A model generated the notes under the pieces. That model had not been told where the DNA came from. It saw only the letters and a program-made list of their open reading frames with translations, and made no database searches. This document shows, piece after piece, positions 10,061 to 19,706 of a stretch of 64,000 nt of DNA. The DNA comes from Vanrija pseudolonga (Eukaryota; Basidiomycota; Tremellomycetes; Trichosporonales; Trichosporonaceae). A program made the position numbers and the translations under genes. Every line of letters begins with the position of its first letter. Position 1 is the first letter of the stretch. Where the stretch lies: NCBI RefSeq assembly GCF_020906515.1, contig NC_085851.1, forward strand, positions 1,116,001-1,180,000, given 5' to 3'.

Positions 10061-12214
10061 GAATGAGAGTCGAGTATGGTGCGAGCGCGCGCGCTGAGCG
10101 ATTTAACGAGCGTGGTGAGGGGGTGGTGGGTGGTGGGGTTTATATGGTGTGAGATGGTGAATGCGAGATGGGTTGCGTGTGTGTAAGGTGTGTGTGTGTG
10201 TCGACGGAGGGCCGCTGCACGACGACGGGCGACAGGACAGGGTGTGAGGCTGAGCACGGGCACTGCGATGACGAGGGACAGCAAGGGTGTGGTGGGTGTG
10301 GGTGGGACTACGTGACGGGTCGTGCGTCGTGCTCGTGCTCGTTGCCTTTTTTACGACGGGCGACAAGCAACGAGCAACGACGAGAAGGAGAAAACTGTGA
10401 TGGGCGTTCCGTAGAATGTATGCACTTGTCGTCGTTGTCTATGGGCCCGAATGGCCTCGGGCGAGGAGAAGGGGGCCACAAGTGTTTGGCGGCTGTCCTT
10501 TTGTACTAGAGCAACTGCCGTCACCTACAGTCATCGTGACGGTGGTGGTCGATTTCGTTGGGGAGCCCTAGTCGGATAGTCGGATTCGGGGACCCTAGTC
10601 GGACTGGCAGTGAGCAGCGGTGCGCAGCACCTCGTCGTCGTCAACATGAGCAGAGGCAGCGTATCGGCCAAGTCCGCTAGTGATCGTGGGCGGTGCGTGT
10701 GGGGGCGGGCGGGGGTGCAGCAGCGAGGTCAGCTGGGCTCGCTCTGCTCTGTGCCGTGACGATCGGCCGGACCGAGCGTTATCTCTCTCCTCTGCCTTGC
10801 TTGGCTTGCTTCTCGAGGTGGTCGCCGTCGCACTGCACAACGCGCTGCGCTACGCCTCCATCCCAACTCTTCCATTGTCTAGGCCTTTGGTTTTCTCACG
10901 CAAGCACCGCACCACGCGCTCCCGGTGAACAGTGCAGACAAAGCTAAACCCGGGCACATCAAGATCCCCCTCGCGACGAGGCAGGGAGCGGGCGACAGAA
11001 GACCATGAGCAATGAGTGCCGAGCGAGCGAGCGAGCATCTGTCGTCGTCGTCGTCGTCGTCGCGGGGGTAGCTGGAATGGAATGGAGCGTTCCCGTTGTC
11101 GTATCGCTGGTACTACTAGGTCGCAAAGGATGCCATGCCGTACTAGCAACAAGCGTCACGCTCATCGTACCACCTTTTTGGCTCTCGGTGCCATCGTCAT
11201 CATTGCCGCCATCAACGTGCTCAATGCTGTTGCAGTCGCCGCCGCTGCTGCTGTGGCTGAGGAACATTCTGCTGCAGCGTTCCTGTATCAGTGCCTGCGC
11301 CTCGTCCGTCGCTTTTCCGAACAGTTGGCCAGCGTGAGCACATGTCTCGGCCAGGTTTCGGACACAGTCGGGCAAGGCGGCAGAGACGGCAAAGGCAGTG
11401 ACCGTAGTGGCGAGCACGGCAATGAGTGGGCTCGATGGCCTCATTGATCGCACCTGCTCTCGCTGGTCTGGGGAATGATCTGCTAGTCTGGCTCCTCCCA
11501 GCCGCACTCCGCAATGAACCCCCGTTGTCAACAGCCGTGCCGTGCGTGCTGGAAACGAGCAGTGCCCCGACAGCCCCATCCCCCCTCTGTCGAGGTCACC
11601 TGGTCATTGTTTTGTGACTGCAATACCAAACCAGCGTTAGTATATCTGTCTATCTAGGGGCGAACCGAGCGCGCTATTGTCTTGGACGCTCCGTGGGTCG
11701 GTTTCGTTGGGGATCTCAAAGCCCGCCAGGCGTGCCAGGCGACTGTGTTGTCGTCGTAACCCCTCGCTCGTCTACCGCTAGTCGTATCGGGAGCAGCCGA
11801 GTGAGCCGACTGGTGCGTGACGCCAGTGGCCAAAGTCGTACAACATAGCGCGGGGCGGGTCCTTTGGTGCGGTTGTCCTGCAGGTTAGCATGGCCTTGAT
11901 CAAGGGGGGTTAAGCATGGCACATGACTGTGGTGACGGCATGGCGGGTACTACACCCCCCATGGCTTAGCTCGTAATCTCTTAGCACTCCGAGGTGTGCT
12001 TTAAGACAAGGGAGGGGCAGTTACGACACTAAGAGGGCGGATAGGCGGTGAGGGGTTGCGGGGAATGCCAAAAAGTCAGCCGCGCTGGGTCAAAGCGCCA
12101 CACACACGGAGAGTGCCGACGTGGCCGTGGCCGCCGGGGCGTGGCCCACCTCCTGCAGTGTGCCTCCCTCCACATCAACAACGTCTTGGCTTAAAAACAC
12201 CACATACCACCACC
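10061..12214. other. 2.1 kb intergenic region between divergent genes
   Basis: This is the shared upstream region of the lipidation-motif gene (minus) and signal peptide peptidase (plus). It holds a short GT microsatellite at about 10171-10201 and short direct repeats (CCTAGTCGGA at about 10568 and 10591; TTTCGTTGGGGA at about 10552 and 11700). It also holds one plausible minus-strand ORF, listed separately. The remainder shows no recognisable gene. Confidence 0.5.
10959..11444 (-). CDS. possible small secreted protein
   Basis: A 161-residue single-exon reading frame starts with a convincing signal peptide: MRPSSP, then the hydrophobic run LIAVLATTVTAFAVSAA and a possible cleavage after SAA. 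The next stretch (LPDCVRNLAETCAHAGQLF) is helical with Cys residues, and five cysteines occur in all. The third-position codon bias resembles the neighbouring genes. The C-terminal third is Thr-rich and low-complexity, so the 3' end may be wrong or spliced. I recognise no family. It could also be a chance ORF in the long upstream region of the signal peptide peptidase gene. Confidence 0.4.
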   Translation of the reverse strand: MRPSSPLIAVLATTVTAFAVSAALPDCVRNLAETCAHAGQLFGKATDEAQALIQERCSRMFLSHSSSGGDCNSIEHVDGGNDDDGTESQKGGTMSVTLVASTAWHPLRPSSTSDTTTGTLHSIPATPATTTTTTTDARSLARHSLLMVFCRPLPASSRGGS

Positions 12215-13728
12215 ATGGGAGACCAGATTTCCGCCTTTGTCCTCATCGGGACCCAGGCGCTCGTGCCCATCGTCTTGGGCAGTTTCAAGAGCTTGCGGGT
12301 GAGTGCGCCGCCGCCGGGTCTCGGCATCATCGCGTGCCGCTCTGCGTCCTCGGCGAGGCCATGCCCCTGCACGCGACGAACGACGCGCTGACTCGCTCGC
12401 TCCCCAGACACCGCTCGCCACGCGCCGCAAGCACAAAAAGGCCCGCGCGTCGCGCGACCGCCTGCTCGGCCTCGACGAGGACGAGGACGACGATGACGAT
12501 ACCGACGACGACGAGACCCTCGGCCTGGGCGACTCGCTCCTCTTCCCCATCCTCGGGAGCGCGGCGCTCCTCGGCCTCTTCTTCATCATCAAATACGTCG
12601 ACAAGAAGTGGATCGACCTCGCGTTCGGCGTGTACTGTGGGTTGGCACAATCTGGACATTGCTAACCCCGCAGTCTCGGTCACGGGCGTGTTCGCCGTGC
12701 ACACGACACTGACGTCCATCGTCGGCTTCTTCCTCCGCCTGTTCAAGAAGAGCGTGCCCGTGTACCATGTCCGCATCTCGAACGGCATCAAGCGTGAGTG
12801 GGGCGCGCTGGGCGTGTCATGAGCCAGCTTGGAGCCCACTGACCTCGCAGAAATCTTCCACCTCCCGGTCCGCGCCCACTCGGCCCTCGTCGCGCCCATC
12901 TCGCTCATCGCGCCGGTCGCCTACGTCCCCCTCGGCCGCCCGTGGGTGCTGAGCAACGTCCTCGCGCTGTGTCTCGCCACGGCCGCGCTCGCGCTGCTCA
13001 AACTCGACGGGTTCCCGACTGCCTTCTTGCTGCTCGGCGTGCTGCTCGCGTACGACGTGTTCTGGGTGAGTTGTTCCGTTATCTCGAGCCCAACTCACGC
13101 CCAGGTCTTTTACACCCCGGTCATGGTGACTGTCGCCAAGGGCATCGAGGGCCCGATCAAGCTCGTCGCGCCCAAGGACTCGACGGGCACGGCGTTCGCC
13201 ATGCTCGGCCTCGGCGACGTCGTCATCCCCGGCCTGCTGATCGCCCTCTGCCTGCGCTTCGACTTTGCGCGCTACGCTGCCAAGAACAAGGACAAAGACG
13301 TGACGCGCCACTCGTCGTTCCCCAAGCCGTACTTCTACACTGCGCTGTTCAGCTGGATCGCAGGCCTCGTCGCGACCATCTACGCCATGAGCGTCAGCGG
13401 CAAGGCGCAGCCCGCGCTCCTGTACCTCTCGCCCGCGTGCACGCTCGGCCCGGCGCTCCTCGCCCTCGTCCGCGGCGAGATTGGCCTCCTCTGGTCCTGG
13501 CGCGAGGAGGAGAAGGACGACGATGAGCGCGACGAGACCATCGAGGCGCCCTCCGAGGTCGCCATGCTCGCCCGCAAAGAGGCCAAGGCCAAGGCTGCCG
13601 AGGCTGAGGCTGCCCAAGAGGACGAGGCCAAGCCCGAGCCTGAGGCGCCCGTCGACGACAGCTGGATGGAGAGCGCCGAAGACACCGGACCCAAGACGCG
13701 CAAGCGCAAGGGCGGTAAGAAAAAGTAA
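12215..13728 (+). CDS. signal peptide peptidase (intramembrane aspartyl protease)
   Basis: Five exons (introns 12299-12407, 12637-12673, 12794-12850, 13066-13104) give 423 aa. All SPP hallmarks are visible: catalytic Y212-D213 in YDVFW, catalytic D254 in LGLGD, and P319-A320-L321 in QPALLYL, all within hydrophobic helices. SPP cleaves signal peptides and tail-anchored proteins inside the ER membrane, and in fungi it also supports ER quality control. An Asp/Glu-rich loop near residues 45-65 and an acidic-to-basic tail (ending KRKGGKKK) flank the core; the lysine-rich end fits ER retention. The 39 bp intron after TGG(W216) is a multiple of three and stop-free. The gene is tail-to-tail with Syo1, 109 bp apart. 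Confidence 0.93.
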
Positions 13729-13837
13729 AATAGGACACTGCACCCCTGCCCCTACCCACCACCCACACTATCACTATCATCACATGCATGGTATAGACAC
13801 AAGCGACACAAGCCCAAATCTATGTACGACGCGCTGC

Positions 13838-16184
13838 TCACAGTCGCAGGCTCCGGCGGTACTTTACAAACGCGGTGAGGTTCTCGTAGGCCTCCTCGGC
13901 GCGGGCGCGCAGCTCGGGCTGCTTGCGGCGGTCAATCTTGCGCACGTCTGCGCGCACGCGGGCGACCGACGACGCGAGCGCGTTGAGGAAGTTGCCGGCG
14001 ACGAACACTGGCCGGTCGTAGTCGCGGCCCTCGTCGGCGTAGATGTCGATGACGGCGTTGAGGACGGCGACGAGGATCTCGTCGTTGGCAGAGGGGAGGA
14101 GGTTGAGGACCCACTGGCCGATGGCGCGGTTCTCGTCCACGCTCACGCCCGGGCGGGCAGCGAGCGCAGCGAGCGTGTCGAGCGTGCGCGTGCGCGCGGC
14201 ATCTGACCGCAGAGCAGGAAGGACGTCCATCAGCATCTGGACCTGGACAGCCAGAGGGGACAGCTGGTCGGCAGCGACCTTGGACACGCCCCACGCGCAG
14301 CCGAGCGCCGCCTCGAGGATCTCGAGGCGCATCTCCTGTCCGCGGGCAGTGAGCGCAGCAGCGTCCTCGCCAGCGGCGGAGATGATGCCGAACGTGATCT
14401 CCCAGATACCCGCTGCCGGGACGAGGGCAGCGATCGAGGGGTCGGCGCCGCCCGCGAGCGAGGCAGCGGCCGTGAGGAGCAGGTTGTTGAGCGCCTCCAG
14501 CGCGCGCAGGTGCAGTGTTGAGAGGGCGGCGGTCGTGGGAGGGTGCAGGGACGGCTCGGCGCCAGTCGGGGGGAAGGACATGGGCGTGAGCTGCGCAAGC
14601 GCGCTCAACCGCTCTGGCAGGCGGAGTGCACCCAGTAACGTTGAAAGCGTAGCCGTCGTCTTGACGGTGGGAGCGGCGGCCGCCACGCCGGGCGCGTCAC
14701 GGCCCATGGCGATGAGCGCCTCGTCCTCAATGGCATCCTCCATCTCGGCGTCGTCCTCAACAGCGTCTGGCGGGTTAGCACAGCGTGCCGCATTTCGTAC
14801 CCACCCTCTTCCATCTCCTCGTCCTCAGCGGCGTCCTCCAGACCGGCGCAGATACCCGTCAGCACCTCGAGCGCGCTGCTCACCGTCGTGAGCATGCGCT
14901 CCAGACGCTCGAGCTTGACCTCGGCAGGCGACTTGTGGTCGTTCTGGAGGTCCTTGCCGGCGACAGGGACGTCCTCAGCCGGCAGCGCCGCAACGAGCTC
15001 GCCGACGCGCGTGACGACGTTGGCGAGGTTGACGTCGAGCAGCGAGTTGACGAGCGGGAGGATGACCTCGTTCGTGAGCGCCGCAATGCCGACGCTCTCG
15101 TCCGTCCGCGAGCCAGCATCGACAATATTCCTCAGCGTGCCGGCGACGAGCACGCGCGTAAGGAGCAGCCGTCCGTCGCCGACCTCCTCGTCATCGGCCT
15201 CGGGAGCGGCGGCCTTCTTCTTGCCCTTGGCCTTGGCGGCCTTGGCCTTGATCTCGGCCTCGAGCGCGGCGTGGTCCGCCTTGGCGAGGGCGACGAGGGT
15301 CAGCAGCGCATCGGGCGTGTGGAGGAGAGCGTTGGTGAACGGGCGGTTGTCCTGCGTGAGGGCGTAGAGAGCTTGGGCTGGGAGGGTCAGCTGCAAAGCC
15401 CAAGAATCTCAGCTCAACCCACCAGCAGCGAGTGCAACACCAAGGCTAAGCTTCTCCCGTCCGCGAAGGATCTTGACGAGCAGCTCGGCCACACCGCCGG
15501 CGACGGCGTTGATCGCGGCCAGCGTCTTGTGGTTGGCGTCGGCGAGTAACCACACCAGGATGGCAACGTTCTCCGCCAGCGCGAGGATGTGCTTCCTCCG
15601 CTGAATGTCCTCGTCGGAGAGCGACTCGGCCTGCACGTCGGCAGCGAGCACCTCGTCGACCGTCGTGCCGATCTTGCCCATCAGCACGGTGAGGTGGGGC
15701 ATGATGCCCTTGTTGAACATCTCGGACACGAGCTCGTGCCCGCCGTCAATGGCGAGGTTGCGCAGCGCGCCCGACGCCTCGACGACCACCTCGTCGACCG
15801 AGTCGGACAGGCGCTCGATCAGCTCGCCCACAACGTTGCGGCCCTGGAAGAGGCGGCGGGTCGCGGCGTCGTTGGCGACCAGGTTGCAGATTGCCGCGCA
15901 GGCCCACGTGCGGTCTGCGTAGTCGGGCGAGCGGAGCTGGGGCGTTAGTGCCGGTGGGGAAATAGGAGGAGGCAGTAGCAGGCTTGCGTGCGAGGACGCG
16001 CACGCCGCCGCTCGCTCCGCTCGCTCGCGGCTCGGCTCACCTTCTGCAGCACCGGCAGCATCTGCTTCTCCTTCTCGGGGTTGGCCTTGCCGTCCGCCTT
16101 GCCGCCGCCGAGGTGGGCGTCGGGCACGCGGATCGGGTTGTGCCTGCGGGCCGTAGCCTTTTTCTTGTACTGTGCTTTGCCCAT
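13838..16184 (-). CDS. SYO1: Syo1/HEATR3-type import adaptor for ribosomal proteins uL18 and uL5
   Basis: Four exons (introns 15937-16040, 15378-15422, 14767-14804) encode 719 aa. The N-terminus MGKAQYKKKATARRHNP, with a basic cluster, precedes an ARM/HEAT solenoid: DRTWACAAICNLVAND; VVEASGALRNLAIDGG; ILALAENVAILVWLLAD; TRVLVAGTLRNIVDA. A Lys-rich, acidic insert (KAKAAKAKGKKK, then EADDEEVGDG) and an acidic stretch (EDAAEDEEMEE) interrupt the repeats, as in Syo1. Syo1 co-imports Rpl5 (uL18) and Rpl11 (uL5) with a karyopherin and delivers them with 5S RNA to pre-60S particles. The acceptor of the second intron was chosen to keep frame; a nearer TTTGCAG would break it. The gene is divergent from Elp4 across 231 bp. 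Confidence 0.82.
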
Positions 16185-16415
16185 TGCGAGGAGGGTTGGT
16201 TGTGAGCAATGAAAGCAGCAGTTGGCAGTACTTGTGCCGTCGTGCACCCACTCGACCTTGGCTCACACAGAAATCTTGCACAACACACCCGGAGTGACGC
16301 CGATCTCCGCGCGGAACCAGATTGTCCCACCCAAATCGTCACCGAGATCTCATCACGTGCATCATTGAAAGTTGGAACTTGGCCACCATCACATCCACCC
16401 ACACCACCACCACCG
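16185..16415. promoter_or_regulatory. short bidirectional promoter between SYO1 and ELP4
   Basis: Only 231 bp separate the two start codons, so 5' UTRs and core promoters must be compact or overlap. A CA/CCA-rich run lies just before the ELP4 start. I see no recognised binding site. Confidence 0.5.
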
Positions 16416-17868
16416 ATGCCGTCCTTCACGCGCCGCGTCCCGGCCCAGCGGGCAGCAGCAGGCGCAGCGGGAACGGCAGCAGCCTCACCGACAGCGGCAA
16501 CGGCGGCGGCTCAAAACCTCGAAGGCACCCGCCCGTCCCCCTCCGCGCCGGGCCTTCGCCTCCTCCCAACCGGCATCGGCTCGCTCGACGACCTGCTTGG
16601 CGGCGGCCTCCCGCTAGGCAACGTGCTCACCCTCCTCTCCCCAGACCCACATACGGCGTGGGCACGCCTCGTGGCGCGCCACGTTGCCGCCCAGGGCGCG
16701 GTCTCGCGCCAGCGGATCATCGTACTCGCTGAGCGGGGTGACGCACGCGCGTTCGTCGACGGCCTGCCGTGGGTCGAGGGGCGGGACGATGCCGGCTCCG
16801 AGTCGGAAACTGAGGGCGGCGCCGACGACGGGCGGACAAGGATCGCGTGGCGGTACGACCGGATGGCAAAGTTCCAAACTACTGTCGGTGCGTTGTCGTC
16901 TAAGTTGGCGGCGCTGATGGACAGGAAGCAGCAACCTGGCCGCGAACACCACAATCCCTGCCGACGTGCGCGCACACCTAGAGTCCAAGGGGCAGATCGT
17001 GTATGTCGACCTACCTGCAGCCGACACCGTCTCTGCGTCGATCGTCGCGCTCGCTGCGGCGCTCGATACGCCCTTCGACGGGGTGACTCGCGTGGCGGTT
17101 CCAGACCTTGGTGGGATCGAGTGGGGCCGCCTCTCAAGCACAGATATCACCCGGTTCCTTGTCTCGCTGCGTGCACTACTCCGCCCTCGCGCCGCCAGCG
17201 CAGTCGTGACGCTTCCCCCACGGCTGAGCCAGAACTCACCGGACAACACGTCGCCAAGTGAATGGGTGACGAGCCTGGCCTGGTCGTCGGACGCGTGCAT
17301 CACCCTCGCGGGCTTCGGCACCGACCCGACCCTCGCGCCGGTCTTCGCCCCCGCGCACGGGCTGCTAACACTGCACTCGTTCCCAACGACGCACCACCTC
17401 TTGGCGCCGACGACGCGCCACTCGACGCTGCTCGGCGTCGGCGGCGGCGCCGGCTCGGGCGGTGCAGGCGAGAACAATCTCGGCTTCAGGCTCAAGCGCA
17501 AGCGGTTCGTCATTGAGACTGTCCATCTGGGCATTGAGGGCGGGTCGAGCGAGCGCCGGACGGAACCACCGGCTGTTTCCGGCGTCGTGCGGCCCGAACG
17601 CACGCAGGCAAAGGTCGGCGTCGAGGTCGAGACGGACGCCGCCGAGCCCACACCTGCACCTCCGCCCTCGTCGGCTCTTCCCGAGCCTGCGGCAAAACCA
17701 AAGAAGGTGCGCGCCAAAGTCCGCTTCGGCGACGAGCCTGAGGCGGCGCCACAGCCTCATGGACACGCGCATGGGCACGCGCATGGGCACTCCCACGCCG
17801 GCCATGGTCACAGCCACAGCGCACGCGTCGAAATCCGGCATGACCGCCCGGACCTGTACGAGTTCTAG
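16416..17868 (+). CDS. ELP4: Elongator complex subunit Elp4 with histidine-rich tail
   Basis: Two exons (intron 16888-16924, 37 bp, donor GTGCGT) give 471 aa. The PAXNEB/Elp4 signature is clear: GTRPSPSAPGLRLLPTGIGS, then LDDLLGGGLPLGNVLTL with a degenerate P-loop, followed by IAWRYDRMAKFQTTV. A strand QIVYVDLPAAD and a later helix-strand pair (ITRFLVSLRALLRPRAASAVVTLP) complete the RecA-like fold. Near the C-terminus KRFVIETVHLGIEGG is family-typical. Elp4, Elp5 and Elp6 form a ring that binds tRNA in the Elongator wobble-modification pathway. The last ~35 residues are unusual: about ten histidines in Gly/Ala/Ser-His repeats, resembling metal-binding tails. The N-terminal 35 residues are Ala-rich and probably disordered. 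Confidence 0.88.
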
Positions 17869-18074
17869 TCGCGCACGCACCCACGTGCACTCCATCATTG
17901 TACACTATGCATCGCCATTATCTCGCCATTGTCGCGTGATTGATCTCGTAGGGCTTCATTGTGTTGCTGCGGACTGCGCGGCTCGGCAGGCACATGGCGG
18001 CGCTGGGGTGTCGGCGCCACGGCACGCCGGTTCCCGACGCCGCGGCACGCGCCCCGCCCGACTGAGTCGGCGGC

Positions 18075-19265
18075 TCAAAAGGTAGGGTTGACGCTGTCAA
18101 TGGCGTCGCCGAGGCGCTTGATCATGGTATTGGCAGCCTTCTGCGTCTGGCGGGTTAGGAGGCTTTCATAGCCGACAACTCACATTGAACGCGTCGTCGG
18201 TGTCACGAATAACCGCGTCCACCTCGCGGCGGAGCTCCGCACCCGCCGCCTGAGTCTCAGCCGGGCGCGTGACGGTGACTGGTGTGGCAGTCAGCAGTGC
18301 CTCAGCATGCACTTACAGTACGTGTGCGCCTCGGACACGGCAGCGTCAAACGCGTCCGACTGCGCGACAGACTCGTCTTTGTTGAGGAGGGCGCCGAGCT
18401 GCTCGAACAAGCCCTGGGGGTCAGGACGGTCGATGTATAGTACCCACGGTACGCGTCTCGAACAGCTTGATCACGCCGCGCGTGGGCACGGGGTCGGGTG
18501 TGATACCTTCGAGGATCTTGTCGATCCTGGCCGAGCTGGCGAGGTCAGCATGCCGAGACTTTTCACCTCACTAGGACTTCTGCGTCGCGTCCAGCTTGGT
18601 CATGTCGGCGCGGATGGTGCCACACAGGCCCTTGATCGTGCTGTGTGTGTGCGCGCGGGGGTCGGAGGGAGGGTCGCTCTTTCCTGCGCCCACCTTCTTC
18701 CCCGGCTTCCTCGGTGCTGCCGTCAGCACTGTCTCTTGGAACACTCACCCTTCTTCTGGGGCTTGGAGACCTCCTCGAGTGACTGGGGGAGCCTGGGCAG
18801 GTCAGACGTTGCCACCAAGAGGAGGGACCTACAAACTATCGCTTCCGGAGGCATCCTCGTCTTCCTCGTCACGCGCACGAGAGTTTGGAGACTTCTTGGC
18901 CTTCTTAGGCGGGGCTTCAGTCAGCGGTGCCCCGTTGAACACTAACCCTTCTTCGCCAGCGGCATGAGGTCAAGGGAACGGGGAAGGCTGTGTGAGTGTC
19001 AACTCTACCCGCCGCGCCGACCTACAGCTCTTCCTCGGACACGGCCTCGTCCACCTCTGTCTCCTCTTGCATTCCCCTACGCCCACGGGTAACCTTGACA
19101 CCATACTCGCCGTACTCGCTCCCGGAGGACACGGAGGGTGCGCGGTTCTTCGGCTTCCCTCCGGTGCTTGCCCGCTTAGGGGCGGTGCGCGTCGGCGCCG
19201 AGGCCTTCGCGCGAGCTGGTAGGTTAGGGGCGTGAGGTTCAACAATCTCTCTACCTACGAGGCAT
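18075..19265 (-). CDS. unknown 11-exon Lys/Pro-rich protein with duplicated exon-intron unit
   Basis: I do not recognise this protein. Eleven exons give 265 aa. The introns are 19216-19258, 18988-19025, 18915-18946, 18793-18832, 18717-18748, 18631-18693, 18536-18571, 18414-18447, 18279-18316 and 18147-18183; two are only 32 bp. The first coding exon is 7 nt (ATG CCT C). The N-terminal half is basic, Ser/Pro-rich and disordered (MPPRAKASAPTRTAPKRAS), which suggests a nuclear protein. The C-terminal half is helical (TIRADMTKLDATQK; ARIDKILEGITPDPVPTRG; GLFEQLGALLNKDES; AELRREVDAVIRDTDDAF) and ends in DAIDSVNPTF. Exons 3 and 5 encode related peptides (LLPRSLDLMPLAKKA and LLPQSLEEVSKPQKKA) and their following introns align. 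The gene is divergent from CTF18 across 441 bp. Confidence 0.6.
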
Positions 19266-19706
19266 AAGTTGAAAGAGGTGCAAAGAAGTAGGATGGGAGG
19301 AAGATGAATGAGGGAGATGGGCTACTTGGAGGAAGACGAGGAAGGCGATGGTCTGATTCTCCTTGCCAGACTGATCGGCGACGGTTGACTCACCCCCATC
19401 CCCTCGACAGCTGGACTTTACTCTGCAGTCTACCTGTGCCTTTCCTATCCCCATAACCCTCTGAATCGTACTGTTCCATGCATCCTTGCGCTCGCCCCTT
19501 CCCCCCCCCCTTCTGCATGACTTTGTCCTCCAAACGGCCTCATCTCCACCGTCTCCACCCCACCCCACTGCCACTGGACCACCTCCACCCCAGGGTCCAC
19601 CACGCGTCGCCGGGATCAAAATCCCGGACGCGACGCGTTTCGACATTTGTTGGGTGGCGTGTTCACTCTTGCACGTCTGAACAAAGCATCACAACAAACA
19701 AGCAAC
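19266..19706. promoter_or_regulatory. bidirectional promoter upstream of CTF18
   Basis: This 441 bp separates the unknown 11-exon gene (minus) from CTF18 (plus). It is pyrimidine-rich on the plus strand and includes a run of C at about 19500-19510. The paired ACGCGT inverted repeat at 19602-19638 is listed separately. Confidence 0.55.
19602..19638. promoter_or_regulatory. paired ACGCGT (MCB-like) inverted repeat
   Basis: Two ACGCGT hexamers (19602-19607 and 19633-19638) flank a perfect 7 bp inverted repeat: CCGGGAT at 19610-19616 and ATCCCGG at 19621-19627, with a CAAA loop. With a 3-nt bulge the arms extend to about 15 bp. ACGCGT is the MluI cell-cycle box bound by MBF (APSES-type Mbp1/Res) factors at G1/S promoters. 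CTF18, starting 69 bp downstream, is an S-phase gene. The symmetry is visible; the regulation is inferred. Confidence 0.55.

Noticed and set aside
12817-13743. 308-codon minus-strand frame antisense to signal peptide peptidase
   Set aside because: Another GC shadow; the plus strand has all catalytic motifs.
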